Source: Neoceratodus forsteri | Lineage: Eukaryota > Chordata > Ceratodontiformes > Ceratodontidae | Length of the DNA stretch: 64,000 bases | Direction of reading: 5' to 3' | Assembly (NCBI GenBank): GCA_016271365.2 | Contig: CM028129.1 | Coordinates: 1,005,529,501-1,005,593,500 of the forward strand | Shown: positions 54,608-64,000 of the stretch, piece by piece | Numbering within the stretch: the first letter of the stretch is position 1 | Layout: every line of letters starts with the position of its first letter | Position numbers and translations under genes: made by a program | The notes under the pieces: generated by a model | Told to the model about the DNA's origin: nothing | The model's database searches: none | Seen by the model: the letters and a program-made list of their open reading frames with translations, nothing else

Positions 54608-56480
54608 CTGCATGAAACTGAGGAAACACTAGCACGAACAGTAAAAGAAGGTGACAAGACTTTCTATAGATACATTAGTGAAAGGAGAAAGTCCAGAGGG
54701 GGTATTGCTAAGCTTAATGGAGAAAAGGGAGCATGTGAGGAGGAGGACCCTGTAAAGGCATCTATCCTAAATAGATACTTTTGCTCAGTATTTACTGAAG
54801 AGAAGGTGGGGCAGGGCCCACAGCTCAGCATCACGGACACAGGGAGGGAGGTGAGCACTACTCCCTTCACAAAGAAAGGGTCCTACAAGAGCTTGCTAAG
54901 CTCAGGGTGGATAAGGCAATGGGACCTGATGGCATACATCCCAGGGTACTTAGGAGCTAAAGGAGGAACTAGCAGAGCCATTAGCAGAATTGTTTAGTGG
55001 GTCTCTGAGCACAGGAGAGGTCCCAGAAGACTGGAGAAGGGCTCATGTGATCCCGCTCCACAAGAGTGGTAGCAGGAGGAGGCGGGAACTACAGACCAGT
55101 CAGTCTTACCTCAGTAGTGGGCAAGATTATGGAGGCACTCTTAAGGAAAGGATAGTGCAACACCTGGAATCCATAGGGCACAGGATCCAAGACAGCATGG
55201 GTTTACAAAGGAAGGTCCTGTCAAACTAATCTCATAGATTTCTTTGACTGGGTAACCAGAGTGGTGGACCAAGGGGGAGCAGTTGATGTCGCCTACCTTG
55301 ACTTCAGCAAAGCTTTTGACACTGTTCCACATAGAAGATTGATAAATAAGCTAGGTAGGCTCGGGGTGGGTCGAAGTTGGTCAACTGGGTGGCAAACTGG
55401 TTGACTGGCAGAAAACAGAAAGTGGTGGTAAATGGTATACAGTCAGAAGAGATGCAAGTCACAGTGGGGTACCTCTGGGATCAGTCCTGGGGCCAGTCCT
55501 ATTCAACATCTTCATTAGTGACCTGCAGATGGACTAGAGGGTAAGGCTTGTCTGTTTGCAGATGACACAAGATCTGCAACAAGTAGATGATCCAGATGGG
55601 GTGGGTAGAATGAGAAGAGATCTGGATAAACTAGCAAAATGGTCAGAAGAGTGGCAACTGGGATTTAATGCAAAGAAGTGCAAAATCATGCACATAGGGA
55701 AGAGAAACCCTGAAGCCACTTATAGGCTGGGAGGGAGTTGCTAGCAGTCACAAAGGAAGAAAGAGACTTGGGCATCATCATCACTGATGACCTAAAATCA
55801 TCAAGCAGACCTCTAAAGCAGTAGAGTAAGGCTAGGGGGTGTTAGGGTGTGTGTAGTAGGGGTATCACAAGTCGTAAGAGGGAGGTAATAATCCCTCTGT
55901 ACAAGACATTGGTTAGGCCCCATCTGGAGTACTGCGTGCAGTATTGGAGGCCACACCTTCACAAGGACATTAACCAAATTGAGGCAGTCCAGAGAGGGCA
56001 ACCAAAATGGTGCAGGGACTGCATCAGAAGACATATGAGGACAGATTAACGGACTCAATATGTATACCCTTGAGCAAAGGAGGAGAGGGTGATATGATCG
56101 AGACATTTAAACACCTTAAGGGCATAAACAAGGTGAAAGAGTCTAACATGTTTAAATATAAGAAAAATAGCAGGACAAGAGGACACAGCATGAGATTAGA
56201 GGGAGGCCGATTAAGGGGAATGTGAGGAAATTCTTTTCACAGAAAGGGTGGTAGATGCATGGAATGGCTTACCACAAGAAGTGGTGGCTATGAATACAGT
56301 GCAGGGCTTCAAACAGGCATGGATAGGCATAAGGGAGCAATACAAATGACTATGAATAGATAGGTCACTGACAGAGCAAAGGCCGATGGCACATTTATAA
56401 GGTAGAAAAAGAAATGGGCAGACTGGATGGGCCTTACGGTCCTTATCTGCCGTCAACTTCTATGTTTCTATGTTTCTATG
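54608..56480 (+). mobile_element. 5'-truncated CR1 with octamer 3' end
   Basis: It starts in the linker (LARTVKEGDKTFYRYISERR region, about 54630), then VPEDWRRAHVIPLHKSGS (about 55015), LKERIVQHLESIG, then YLDFSKAFDTVPHRRLINKL (about 55300) and LACLFADDT with intact Asp pair (about 55545). It continues with [40 protein letters not shown] and TRGHSMRLEGGRLRG. The 3' end is CTTCTATGTTTCTATGTTTC, the CR1-type 8-bp terminal repeat. Frameshifts occur near 55080, 55200 and 55740. It is the sister of the minus copy at 28914-31060. Confidence 0.92.
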
Positions 56481-57265
56481 ATCTAGATCTGACTTTTCAT
56501 TTTCCTTGGGGATGGCATACCTAAAGGCTAAGAGTCTGGTGGCTATGTGGATGATACCTACAAGCTGTGGGGTTTTACACACTCTCTGACACTTTTTGGA
56601 GCTTATATTTAGGGTAAGAAATAACAACACCATACTGCTGGTGACCAAGTCCTGAATTCTTCTGTTTAGCTCCCCCTTAAGTTCATCTACTCCCCCCAGG
56701 AAAAAATATGTTTGATGACCATAAAAAATTCTGCCTCCCAATAATTCATTATAGTGCCTTTCATGTAAATTACATCCTGAAGCATTATACAGTGCTGGAG
56801 AGGAAGGGAAAAGAATGCTACTGCCACTAGGCACAAGCAGAGGGATTCACACAACAGTCTAGTGACAAATCAGATAGTGATTAAACAGAGCCATGGAGTT
56901 AGGAAGGTCAACTGACTCTAGTACCATATGGGAAAGAAATATAAATATATTTGTAAATAAATATTAAGACATATTATCATCATATTGTGAAACATATACG
57001 TATTATGTTAGCAATAAGCTATTCTAGGGCATGGGTGTATGCTGACTTAATGCATGTCCTAGCTTCATAAGACACTCAGCTGTTGGCCTGTGCCTTACCA
57101 TGCAGCTGGGCCCTGGATTATATCATCATACACCTATGTCCTATAGTGGCTTATAAAATGGGAAGTATGTTGCACAAATAATGAAATATAAACAGAAAGG
57201 TTTTTGAACTGCTGAAAAAAATGAAGACAGAGATGTCATACTTCCACTTTTGAAGGTATAACTTT
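56481..57265. other. Unassigned; one 124-codon minus frame
   Basis: The minus frame 56834-56460 has no motif I recognise, and it runs into the CR1 end. The remainder is AT-rich non-coding DNA. Confidence 0.4.
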
Positions 57266-57837
57266 CCGCCAGCTCAGTGGTGCAGAGGGCAGAGACATCT
57301 ATGACTCAACTTCCATCATGCCAGCTACCGGGATCAAGAAATCACTCTGGGCTATTCAGGGGTTGGCCAGGGGAAGGAGAACTGAGTGTCTGGGAGGGAG
57401 GAGGGAAGGCGGTGCTGCTGTAACATTGATTCCTAGGTGACCATGGGAGGCAGTACAGCCAGTCAGCAGTTTTGAGTGGGGGATGCTCCCCGGCAGGAGA
57501 TGTAAGCACATCCTCCAATGTGCACATGTCAAACCACCACCTCCACAGAGTGTCTGTGGGCTCAGGGGAGAACACCAGAAAAAATGCTGGCTACAGGGCT
57601 ACAGGATGCCACCCCAAGGAGCCTTGCAGCCTTCACACTGCCTACTGGGCACATGGACTACAGATCCGAAAGCAGCATTGGAAGGGGGGCTTGGGGAACC
57701 CCCTGATGGCCCAACCACAGAGGGCAATCTGTGGGGCACTCAGTGGCCCTAAAGTAAGTCCCAGGAACAGTGGTAAATGAAGTTGGGTGAGCAGAGAGGG
57801 ACGAAGGGGGCCACCAACGAAGGGGAGAATAAAAAAA
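57266..57837 (+). mobile_element. Poly(A) SINE-like element, copy 3
   Basis: The head CCGCCAGCTCAGTGGTGCAG is a good tRNA box A. The middle shares CTCCACAGAGTGTCTGTGGG, GGGGAGAACACCAGAAAAA and related blocks with copies 1 and 2, and the right end is AATAAAAAAAA. Decayed duplications AAGGTATAACTTT (57253-57265) and AAGTATAGGTTCT (57838-57850) flank it. It is more diverged than copy 2. Confidence 0.7.
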
Positions 57838-57850
57838 AGTATAGGTTCTA

Positions 57851-58569
57851 TTCTGCAGTTATACTTTACTAGAAATTCCCCCTCCCCATCCCCCTGCTAT
57901 CTAGCTGCCTTATTAACAAAGGTTTGGGCTGCTCCCAGGATAGGCTGTATGCAGCTTAGTTGCTTAGAAGCTCTTATCAGGGCATGTCAGTTGGGCTGCT
58001 TTTTGCACAAGTTGTATACAGCTCAGCTCATTAAGAGCTGTCTTCAGGGTGAGTCAGTTGTCTGATATAGTAGAGAAACAGCATAGTAGTTATTCTCTGC
58101 TCAGTCATGAGGTCGCTGCCAGCTTTGTAATGTACACCAGTAACTCAACTGTTGATTAAATAGGTGGCTTAATCAATGCTTAGGTGATATATTTAGACCA
58201 GTGAATTTTGTAGCAATCCGATGCCCATTTTATAATTCAAATTGTCCAATTTTTCACATCTGAGTTTTTGCAAAACATTTTATAAATATATTTAAGATAT
58301 ACAGAGTATTAGAAATACATATTTGACATAAATTTTAAAATTTGTTTTTGACATGTTTCTGTAAAATGTTCTAGCATTTATTTTGCAAATCTGTACATAG
58401 AAAATCTTAAAATACAGAGACAAAAAGATAATTAATGATGATTAATTATTCATGATACAATGCACTTTTATTTGTACATTTGGCATCTTTATCAGAATCA
58501 TCATTAATAATGTATCTTTAAATCAAAAACACTGTTTACACAGTAATATTTATTCATATGAAAACACAA
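57851..58569. other. No recognisable gene, AT-rich
   Basis: Non-coding, increasingly AT-rich towards 58500. Confidence 0.45.
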
Positions 58570-58695
58570 ATTGCACATACCCCAACAATGCAAAGTATCA
58601 TGGGAAACATATGCAAATACCCATGAATTAATTTGGACTGGCTCAACTTTAAGCAGAACTGCATGGTGCCAGAAGACCTCACAGTACAATCTTTT
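58570..58695 (-). repeat. Third, partial copy of the LTR A/B family
   Basis: AATGCAAAGTATCATGGGAA, then ATATGCAAATACCCATGA and GACTGGCTCAACTTT aligns with LTR A at about 2655-2757. An ATGCAAAT octamer lies in this copy and in LTR A. The rest of the LTR is not detectable here. Confidence 0.7.
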
Positions 58696-59529
58696 GTTCT
58701 TATTCGAATGACTTACTTCTAAATCTCATGTTAAAGAAAGGACCAAATTAATGTTTATACCACCTTGTTTGTTTCCCTTTTAGGTTGGGGTTAGTTCCTA
58801 CATTATATAACTTTGGTCTACAATCTATCTTGCCTTCCAATCTGTGAACTAATACTGTCAATTCAAAATTAGTTGAAAAATAGAAATGACCAAGATTAAG
58901 GTAGCTAAACTGGTTTGAAGTATGCAGATTAGTAACACATATCAGTACCAAAGTAAGCATTTATTAAAATTGCATTTACCATATAGTCTACTTACTGTAT
59001 ATTCTTCACATACTGTATTCTTGTATGTAAAGAAGGCACGCACACATATATATACTGTATATATATATTACCATAAGAAAATGTATAGAAATACTACTAC
59101 CAGTATATATTTACAGAATGCATTATACATGTATTTTAAAGATAAATGTAAACTATAAACAAACCATATTTACTGGGGCCGTGCAAAACAAGTACTATTC
59201 TGGACGAACAAAAGCTACACTTTTTACAAATATAAATTTCACACTCTTAAATATTTTTATCTGTTAGACAATAAAATGTACAGTAGTATCAGGCCTTAAT
59301 TGAGGCTGATATGATACACACATGATTACTACAGTTCATAACATAAATTTGTAATTTATTGATACAATAACACTGCCTTTTTTATTGAAAACTCTCAAAT
59401 CCTAGGTCTTATGTCATCACAGTAGAAACAAGTCTGAAATGTAAAATAAGATATTTTGTAAACTCTAATATGCAAACAAATACAAATACCAGAGACACAA
59501 ATACATAAAAACAGAATCTGTGGGTAAAC
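58696..59529. other. No recognisable gene, AT-rich
   Basis: AT-rich, with an imperfect (TA)n stretch at 59046-59070. No coding signal. Confidence 0.5.
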
Positions 59530-60500
59530 AAAGACCGCTTAGCCCACTCAGTTTATGTTTCTTGCCTATTCCTTCTCTACAGACCCTAACTTATCTCTGG
59601 CCACCCTCCCTACCTATTTACTAATATTCCCCTATGTCTATCCCATGCATACTTGAAGCCACCACTGTTTTCACCTCTGTCACTTCCGTTGGCAGTCTGT
59701 TGCAGGTGTCTACCACCCTTTCAGTTAAGTAGTACTTCCTCATATCCAACTTAACCCCCAGCTTCATCCCATGCCCCATGGTCCTAGCGCTCTTTCTCAT
59801 TTAAAAGAGACTCCCCTCCTGTACCCTGTTTGCCCCTGTGAGGTACTTGCTGGTCTCTATCATGCCCCCTCACACTCTCCACTCTCCAGGGTGTAAGACT
59901 GAGTACAGGAGCTCAGATACTGATGTGATAAATCCAAAAAGCCTCCGACAGATAGCCACGCTATCCAGCCATCTGATCTGACCCCCATCTGAAAATAATT
60001 GAATGCCATATCCTAGGACAGATGGGGTCATATGTCTTACTCCAGAGTCAGATCCTTGGATCCACCCCTTGGATTGTTGTGATCTGACCACTGGATCCCT
60101 GGTCCAACCATAGGATCCAGTGGATCTCCTGGATCCGCTCCTCAGATTGTTGTGATCCAACTGTCAGATCCAGTAGAACATTCGTACTATGAACAGATCC
60201 ACCTGGGATCTGAGGAGACCAGATTCATGGTTGGATGCCATCAGTATCTGATGGCATCTGACATTCAGTCAGAACGAGAGTATCCTTTGTATCCTATACA
60301 GGTGGATACTATCTGAGCAACTCTAGTGTTGACATTATTCATTTTCTCCTCCTAGGACTTTTAGTGCAACCCCTGCACCATTTTTGTTGCCCTCCTCTGA
60401 ACTGCCTCCACTATGTCTATGTCCTTTCTGAGTTACAGCCTCCAGAACTGGACACAATACTCCAGGGTGGGTCTCACCAGAGAGTAATACAATGGCAACA
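59530..60500 (-). pseudogene. Old CR1 3' end, interrupted
   Basis: From 60490 to about 60345 the minus strand gives the 'GETHPGVLCPVLEA' block (CR1 'eYCvQYW' region) and VQGLH-KS. From about 59925 to 59530 it resumes with the GGMIETSKYL-like block (near 59860), the R-F-TERVVD region near 59720 and the CR1 3' UTR. The gap, about 59926-60339, holds unrelated DNA. The copy is much older than those at 28914 and 54608. Confidence 0.6.
59926..60339. repeat. GATC-rich insertion within CR1
   Basis: GGATC or GATCC occurs more than a dozen times. A unit containing GATTGTTGTGATC occurs at 60072-60084 and at 60145-60157, 73 bases apart. The right end CTGAGCAACTCTA (to 60325) is the reverse of the hAT MITE start at 45544 (TAGAGTTGCTC). 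The left end is unresolved. Confidence 0.6.
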
Positions 60501-60619
60501 CCACCATACAAATAAAGATATCGCAAATCAGCCCTATGCACAGCCCTAATATTTATTAAATATAAAACTATAGTAAGTCAATAAATAAAATATATATTGT
60601 ACATATATTAGCAATCATT

Positions 60620-60745
60620 GGGAGGCAGTGTAATCTAGAGCTTAGTGCACAATGCTATAAGCCTGGAAATCCAGAAGACCTGGCTATGAACTCCACAACT
60701 CCCAGCTGTATACGGTGTGACCTTAAGCATCACAAGGGCACCAAG
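60620..60745 (+). mobile_element. MIR-like SINE head and core
   Basis: GGGAGGCAGTGTAATCTAGA (box A region), CTGGCTATGAACTCC (box B) and CCCAGCTGTATACGGTGTGA then CCTTAAGCATCAC. This is the MIR order; the 3' part is lost. Confidence 0.65.
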
Positions 60746-61462
60746 CACTGCCAAGGGTTGCATGTATTCTCCTTCCTGCATTACCCCCTGCTGTGTGTCA
60801 CAAGGGGGAAGCCATGAACTGGAAGGTGCCACCCCACCTACCCACCGTGAGGCAAGAGGCAGCCAACACAATTGTCTACTTTACCTGTACTAGTTGAATT
60901 CTGCTGACTCCAGTTGTGATATTGTTTCTGCTGGTGGCTTAAACCCTTCTTTTAAGGAGCTATTTCACCCCCCATAGGGCTGCTGTTAGCTTTTAAAAGG
61001 TACCACTGTCACCCCTCAACAGGACAATGTTGTCTCTTAAAGGGGCTGTGTAACCCACAATGGTACAATGCTGACCATTAGAGGAACTTTCTCATCCCCA
61101 CTGTTTTCTCTTGAAGGGGAGCTGTAACCCTAACTGGTCGATGTTGGCTCTGAAAGGGTTGCTGTCATCTCTGCTCTTGTCACCTAAATTGGTGCTTTCA
61201 TTCTCAACATCCGATGCTAGCCCTTACAGATCAATGGCAAATGCTGTTCTGTGTTTTAGATTTATGATGCTGTTATGTCATATGTAATAAAAGACTATGG
61301 GTCTGATATTCAACTGTATTGCTCAGCACTAAAAGGGACTAGGGTGTTCAAAAAGTGCTTTCCACGTTCCATACCCTTATAGTATGTCAAAGCTGGAAGT
61401 GCAGAAATGGCTGGCAGAAAGGAGGGTAAGAACCCAGCTTTAACTTAAAGGTAGGTAGAAGG
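60746..61462. other. No recognisable gene
   Basis: Non-coding. Short irregular repeats of GGGG/TGTAACCC-type text recur at 60960-61190 without a clear unit. Confidence 0.4.

Positions 61463-61524
<62 letters not shown>
61463..61524. repeat. Microsatellite (GATA)n then (GA)n
   Basis: About nine GATA units (61463-61497) are followed by about thirteen GA units. Confidence 0.95.
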
Positions 61525-61528
<4 letters not shown>

Positions 61529-62230
61529 TGATTAAAAAACTGCATTAATGCATCAGTTATGGTTCAACTTAATGCCACAAGTGTAGGGAAATGTGTTATT
61601 AAGGTTTCCAACCCTAACTCCCCACCTCTCCAAGCAGCAAAAGAACAAGACTACAGAAGCAACCACAGACAGCGATCATCAGGTAAGACAACATACAACT
61701 GTTTCCAGATGACACAAATGCAGTAGCACTGATGTGCTGCTACCTTAATGGATTTGTATCTGAAGCATGCACACTGCAAGGCATACACACTCACTTGTCA
61801 CTGCAGATAGAAATCCATGATACTCAAATCACAACACTGCTTCTGTGTCTAGAAGAACATACCCCTGCAGCCAGAACAAATACACAATACCCATATTACA
61901 AGAGTTCTTTTTGTCTACTGAAATGCAGGCCCTATCTGTAACCTCAGGTGCTCATGGACATTCTAAGACATACACACACTTGTCGGCCCAGTGCCTCTGC
62001 AGCTGCACACCTCAACCTCTGGTTGCAGAAGTGCAGGTGCCAAAAAATCCATGATACCAAAACTGCAACAGTACTTCTGCCTGCACCTCTTCAGCCACAG
62101 GTGTAAGACATACACACTGACTTCTGGCTTCAGAAGAACAGGCCGCTGTGGAGCCTGCAGTTACCCAGATGGAAGTACTGTTGCACTGTGGGTATCATGG
62201 TTTCAGAAGCTGATCTAGAAATTGTTCAAG
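61525..62230. repeat. Diverged direct and inverted repeats
   Basis: ATCCATGATAC-(C)AAA-CACAAC...CTTCTG occurs at about 61811-61848 and again at about 62047-62080 in the same direction. The second copy also pairs in reverse with GGAAGTACTGTTGCACTGTG then GGTATCATGG at 62170-62203, forming a ~155-bp hairpin (62049-62204) that looks like a small MITE. No coding sequence. Confidence 0.55.
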
Positions 62231-62399
62231 GGGTAGCAGTTTTTCAATTATGCAGTTAAAACCATGCACTAGCAGATCAATTGTAAGGCTATGCCTGTGG
62301 TTCAGTGGGGCAGAGCAACTAACTGCGCCCCTGATGGGCTTTAAAAGGCCGCTACTCCTAGCCACTCCTATGATAGTTTTCCCGTTGTGGCTAGAGACT

Positions 62400-63540
62400 C
62401 TGTCGGTCATTCCTTCTGCCATTTGCACTACACCTTATCTGGGTATATCCTTTTTCTCATTCCATTGCTTAGCTTTTTGTGTTTCACTGCACTTTTTCCA
62501 GTGTCTGTCCCCCATGTGTCTTGCCTCTGGTTGCCCCAGAGTCTCTCTCTCTTTTCCCAGTTCCCCTTCTCTCCATTCATTGTCCATGTTCCCCCCTCTC
62601 TCTCTCTTGTTCCCCAGTACTTGTTGTGCCTGCCATTCCTTTGCTTTTTCCGCTGTCTGATCCTCATTTTCCTGTCTGCTCTGTGTCTTTCCCCTTCTGC
62701 CCCACCGCTCGGCAGCCTTCCATGCCAGCTTCTGCCTTCCGTACCTGATTTGGTGCTGCCTGCTGGTGGAGCTTCTCCTCCATTATCCCTATCAGTCCTG
62801 TCTCCTTTGGGGTTGGGGTTTCCTCTGTTTTTCAGTTCCTTTCTGCCTGTGCCTCTTGGTGCTCACCATCCACCCATACCTTGTCGACCCAACTTGCGAC
62901 CAACCTTGGCCTTCACATTCTGCTTTCCGATTCCTTCCAGTTCTGCCTTCCACTGCTGCAGAACTGTCCTCCTGCCTCTGCTTGGGCCCCCCCCCCATCA
63001 CTCCTCCTCGCTCCCCTACACCCACCCTCACACATTACGTTCTTTCATTTTGTTCCGTCCTGTTGCCTTGCTCCACATCCTCTGCTCTCTTTCCCATTGC
63101 ATCCTTCTTACTGTTTTGTTTCCCGTGCCAAGTGCTTGCATCATAGTCTAGCGGATCCATTGGCAGTTTTTCCCTTGTTTTGTATGTCTACAGCCTGCCC
63201 CCTTTCCATTGCCAGTCCTTCTCCTCACCCTTGTTCTTGTTCTCCTAGCTGGCCTTGTCCCTGTTTACCTTTGACCTTCGCTTTCTTCTTTCCGTTGGGC
63301 CTCCTGCTCTTTGGCTCTGCTTTTTGGTGGTTTTCTGCTCTACCATTCACCCTTACCATTCATATATGTCTTCGCTAGTACTACGTTCAGGCCCCTCAGC
63401 ATGTATTTACCTTCACTCCTTAACAGCCAGCTACAGCTGATGGTGTTACCATGATTTAATTTATCTCTCACTTCATCCTGCTGCTTGGAGTCCTGGTGCC
63501 TAACTTGTGGCTTCCATGTTTTTTCCACAGCGGGGGACTA
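62400..63540. other. Pyrimidine-rich tract, about 1.1 kb
   Basis: The + strand is strongly C+T-rich throughout. It gives several long open frames (one of 254 codons at 62387-63151), rich in Leu, Ser, Pro, Phe and Cys. These are a result of base bias: the frames overlap one another on the same strand and show no domain. A promoter-like TTTAAAAGG lies at 62339-62347. Confidence 0.6.
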
Positions 63541-64000
63541 TGTTGTCACAGCAGGTATCATGGCTCCAGGCAATGAGAGCAGCTTTATTCTTCCCATATA
63601 TTAGTCAGTGCTGGCTCACCCTGCCTTTTACTGCTGCTCCATAATGGCCTTTCTGACTTTCACACAATTGGCTTATCAAATCCATTCATTCTCGAACCTC
63701 AGATTTTCACATACCGACTTCGCTGCTCCTCCTACCCCACTGTCGGCTGTGGGCTTCACCTTGCCATTCCATCTTTCCTACTCATACAATTCATTCACTC
63801 CTAATTTGGCTTGTTAATGGACTTGGGTGGCATGCGCTCCTTTGCTTATTACTTTGCTATCTACCTTGTCTGGATCTGTTCTGGGTCCCCATCGTTTCAT
63901 CTGACCCCCGTGACGGTCATCATCATATCCAAATATTCAAGCATTACCTTTGTGTGGGTTGCATGCTAAATCTCTACTTCCTTTCTCTCCACTTTGGGGA
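63541..64000. other. No recognisable gene
   Basis: Non-coding up to the window end. CAGGTATCATGG at 63552 repeats a phrase from the hairpin at 62204. Confidence 0.4.

Noticed and set aside
56460..56834. 124-codon minus frame as a host gene
   Set aside because: No recognisable motif, no splice context, and its end overlaps the CR1 3' terminus.
62387..63151. 254-codon open frame, Leu/Ser/Pro/Cys-rich
   Set aside because: It is one of several overlapping long frames on the pyrimidine-rich strand; composition alone removes stop codons, and no domain or signal supports a protein.

Overview
This is a vertebrate window from a large, repeat-rich genome. I see only one piece of a host gene: a 42-bp exon (46231-46272, + strand) with clean splice sites. 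It encodes TVKVDVFDWERDG, which fits the second C2 domain of a copine of the CPNE5/8/9 group. The rest reads as intron or intergenic DNA packed with transposable elements. The mix of CR1 (with its TTCTATGT-type 3' octamers), L2, a Tx1/L1-like LINE, MIR-like tRNA-derived SINEs and a Ty3-type element with a PNMA-like gag suggests a tetrapod. A caecilian or other amphibian is my best guess, with low confidence.

Layout. 1-3489: the 5' end of a minus-strand LTR retroelement that runs off the left edge, with a tRNA-Leu-like primer site; its LTR is interrupted by a 1.38-kb foldback element and a LINE 3' end. 3495-11455: LINE pieces (L2, CR1 ORF1) and unassigned DNA. 11456-16480: a Tx1/L1-like LINE cut by a nearly complete + strand LINE (12535-16153) flanked by AGTATTA duplications and carrying a 2A-like motif. 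16600-24600: a minus CR1 that appears split by a foldback (17452-19031) and an L2 (about 19840-22550). 25200-31060: a three-level nest of CR1, CR1 and another LINE, followed by a younger minus CR1. 32300-32671: a SINE with a vertebrate conserved core. 33965-34510: another foldback. 34585-42722: a complete LTR-to-LTR Ty3-type element on the minus strand that has lost reverse transcriptase and integrase cores. 43820-48590: two copies of a ~515-bp poly(A) SINE, a hAT-type MITE, the copine exon and a small foldback. 49060-56480: a LINE split by a solo LTR (duplication GGTCT), an opposing LINE, MIR-like SINEs and a + strand CR1. 57266-64000: a third copy of the SINE, an LTR fragment, an old interrupted CR1, a microsatellite and a pyrimidine-rich tract.

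No element in the window has an intact full-length coding region, so nothing here looks capable of autonomous movement. The value of the window is the clear insertion history: several target-site duplications and a paralogous empty site give exact borders and relative ages. No tRNA, rRNA, CRISPR array or bacterial-type operon was seen.
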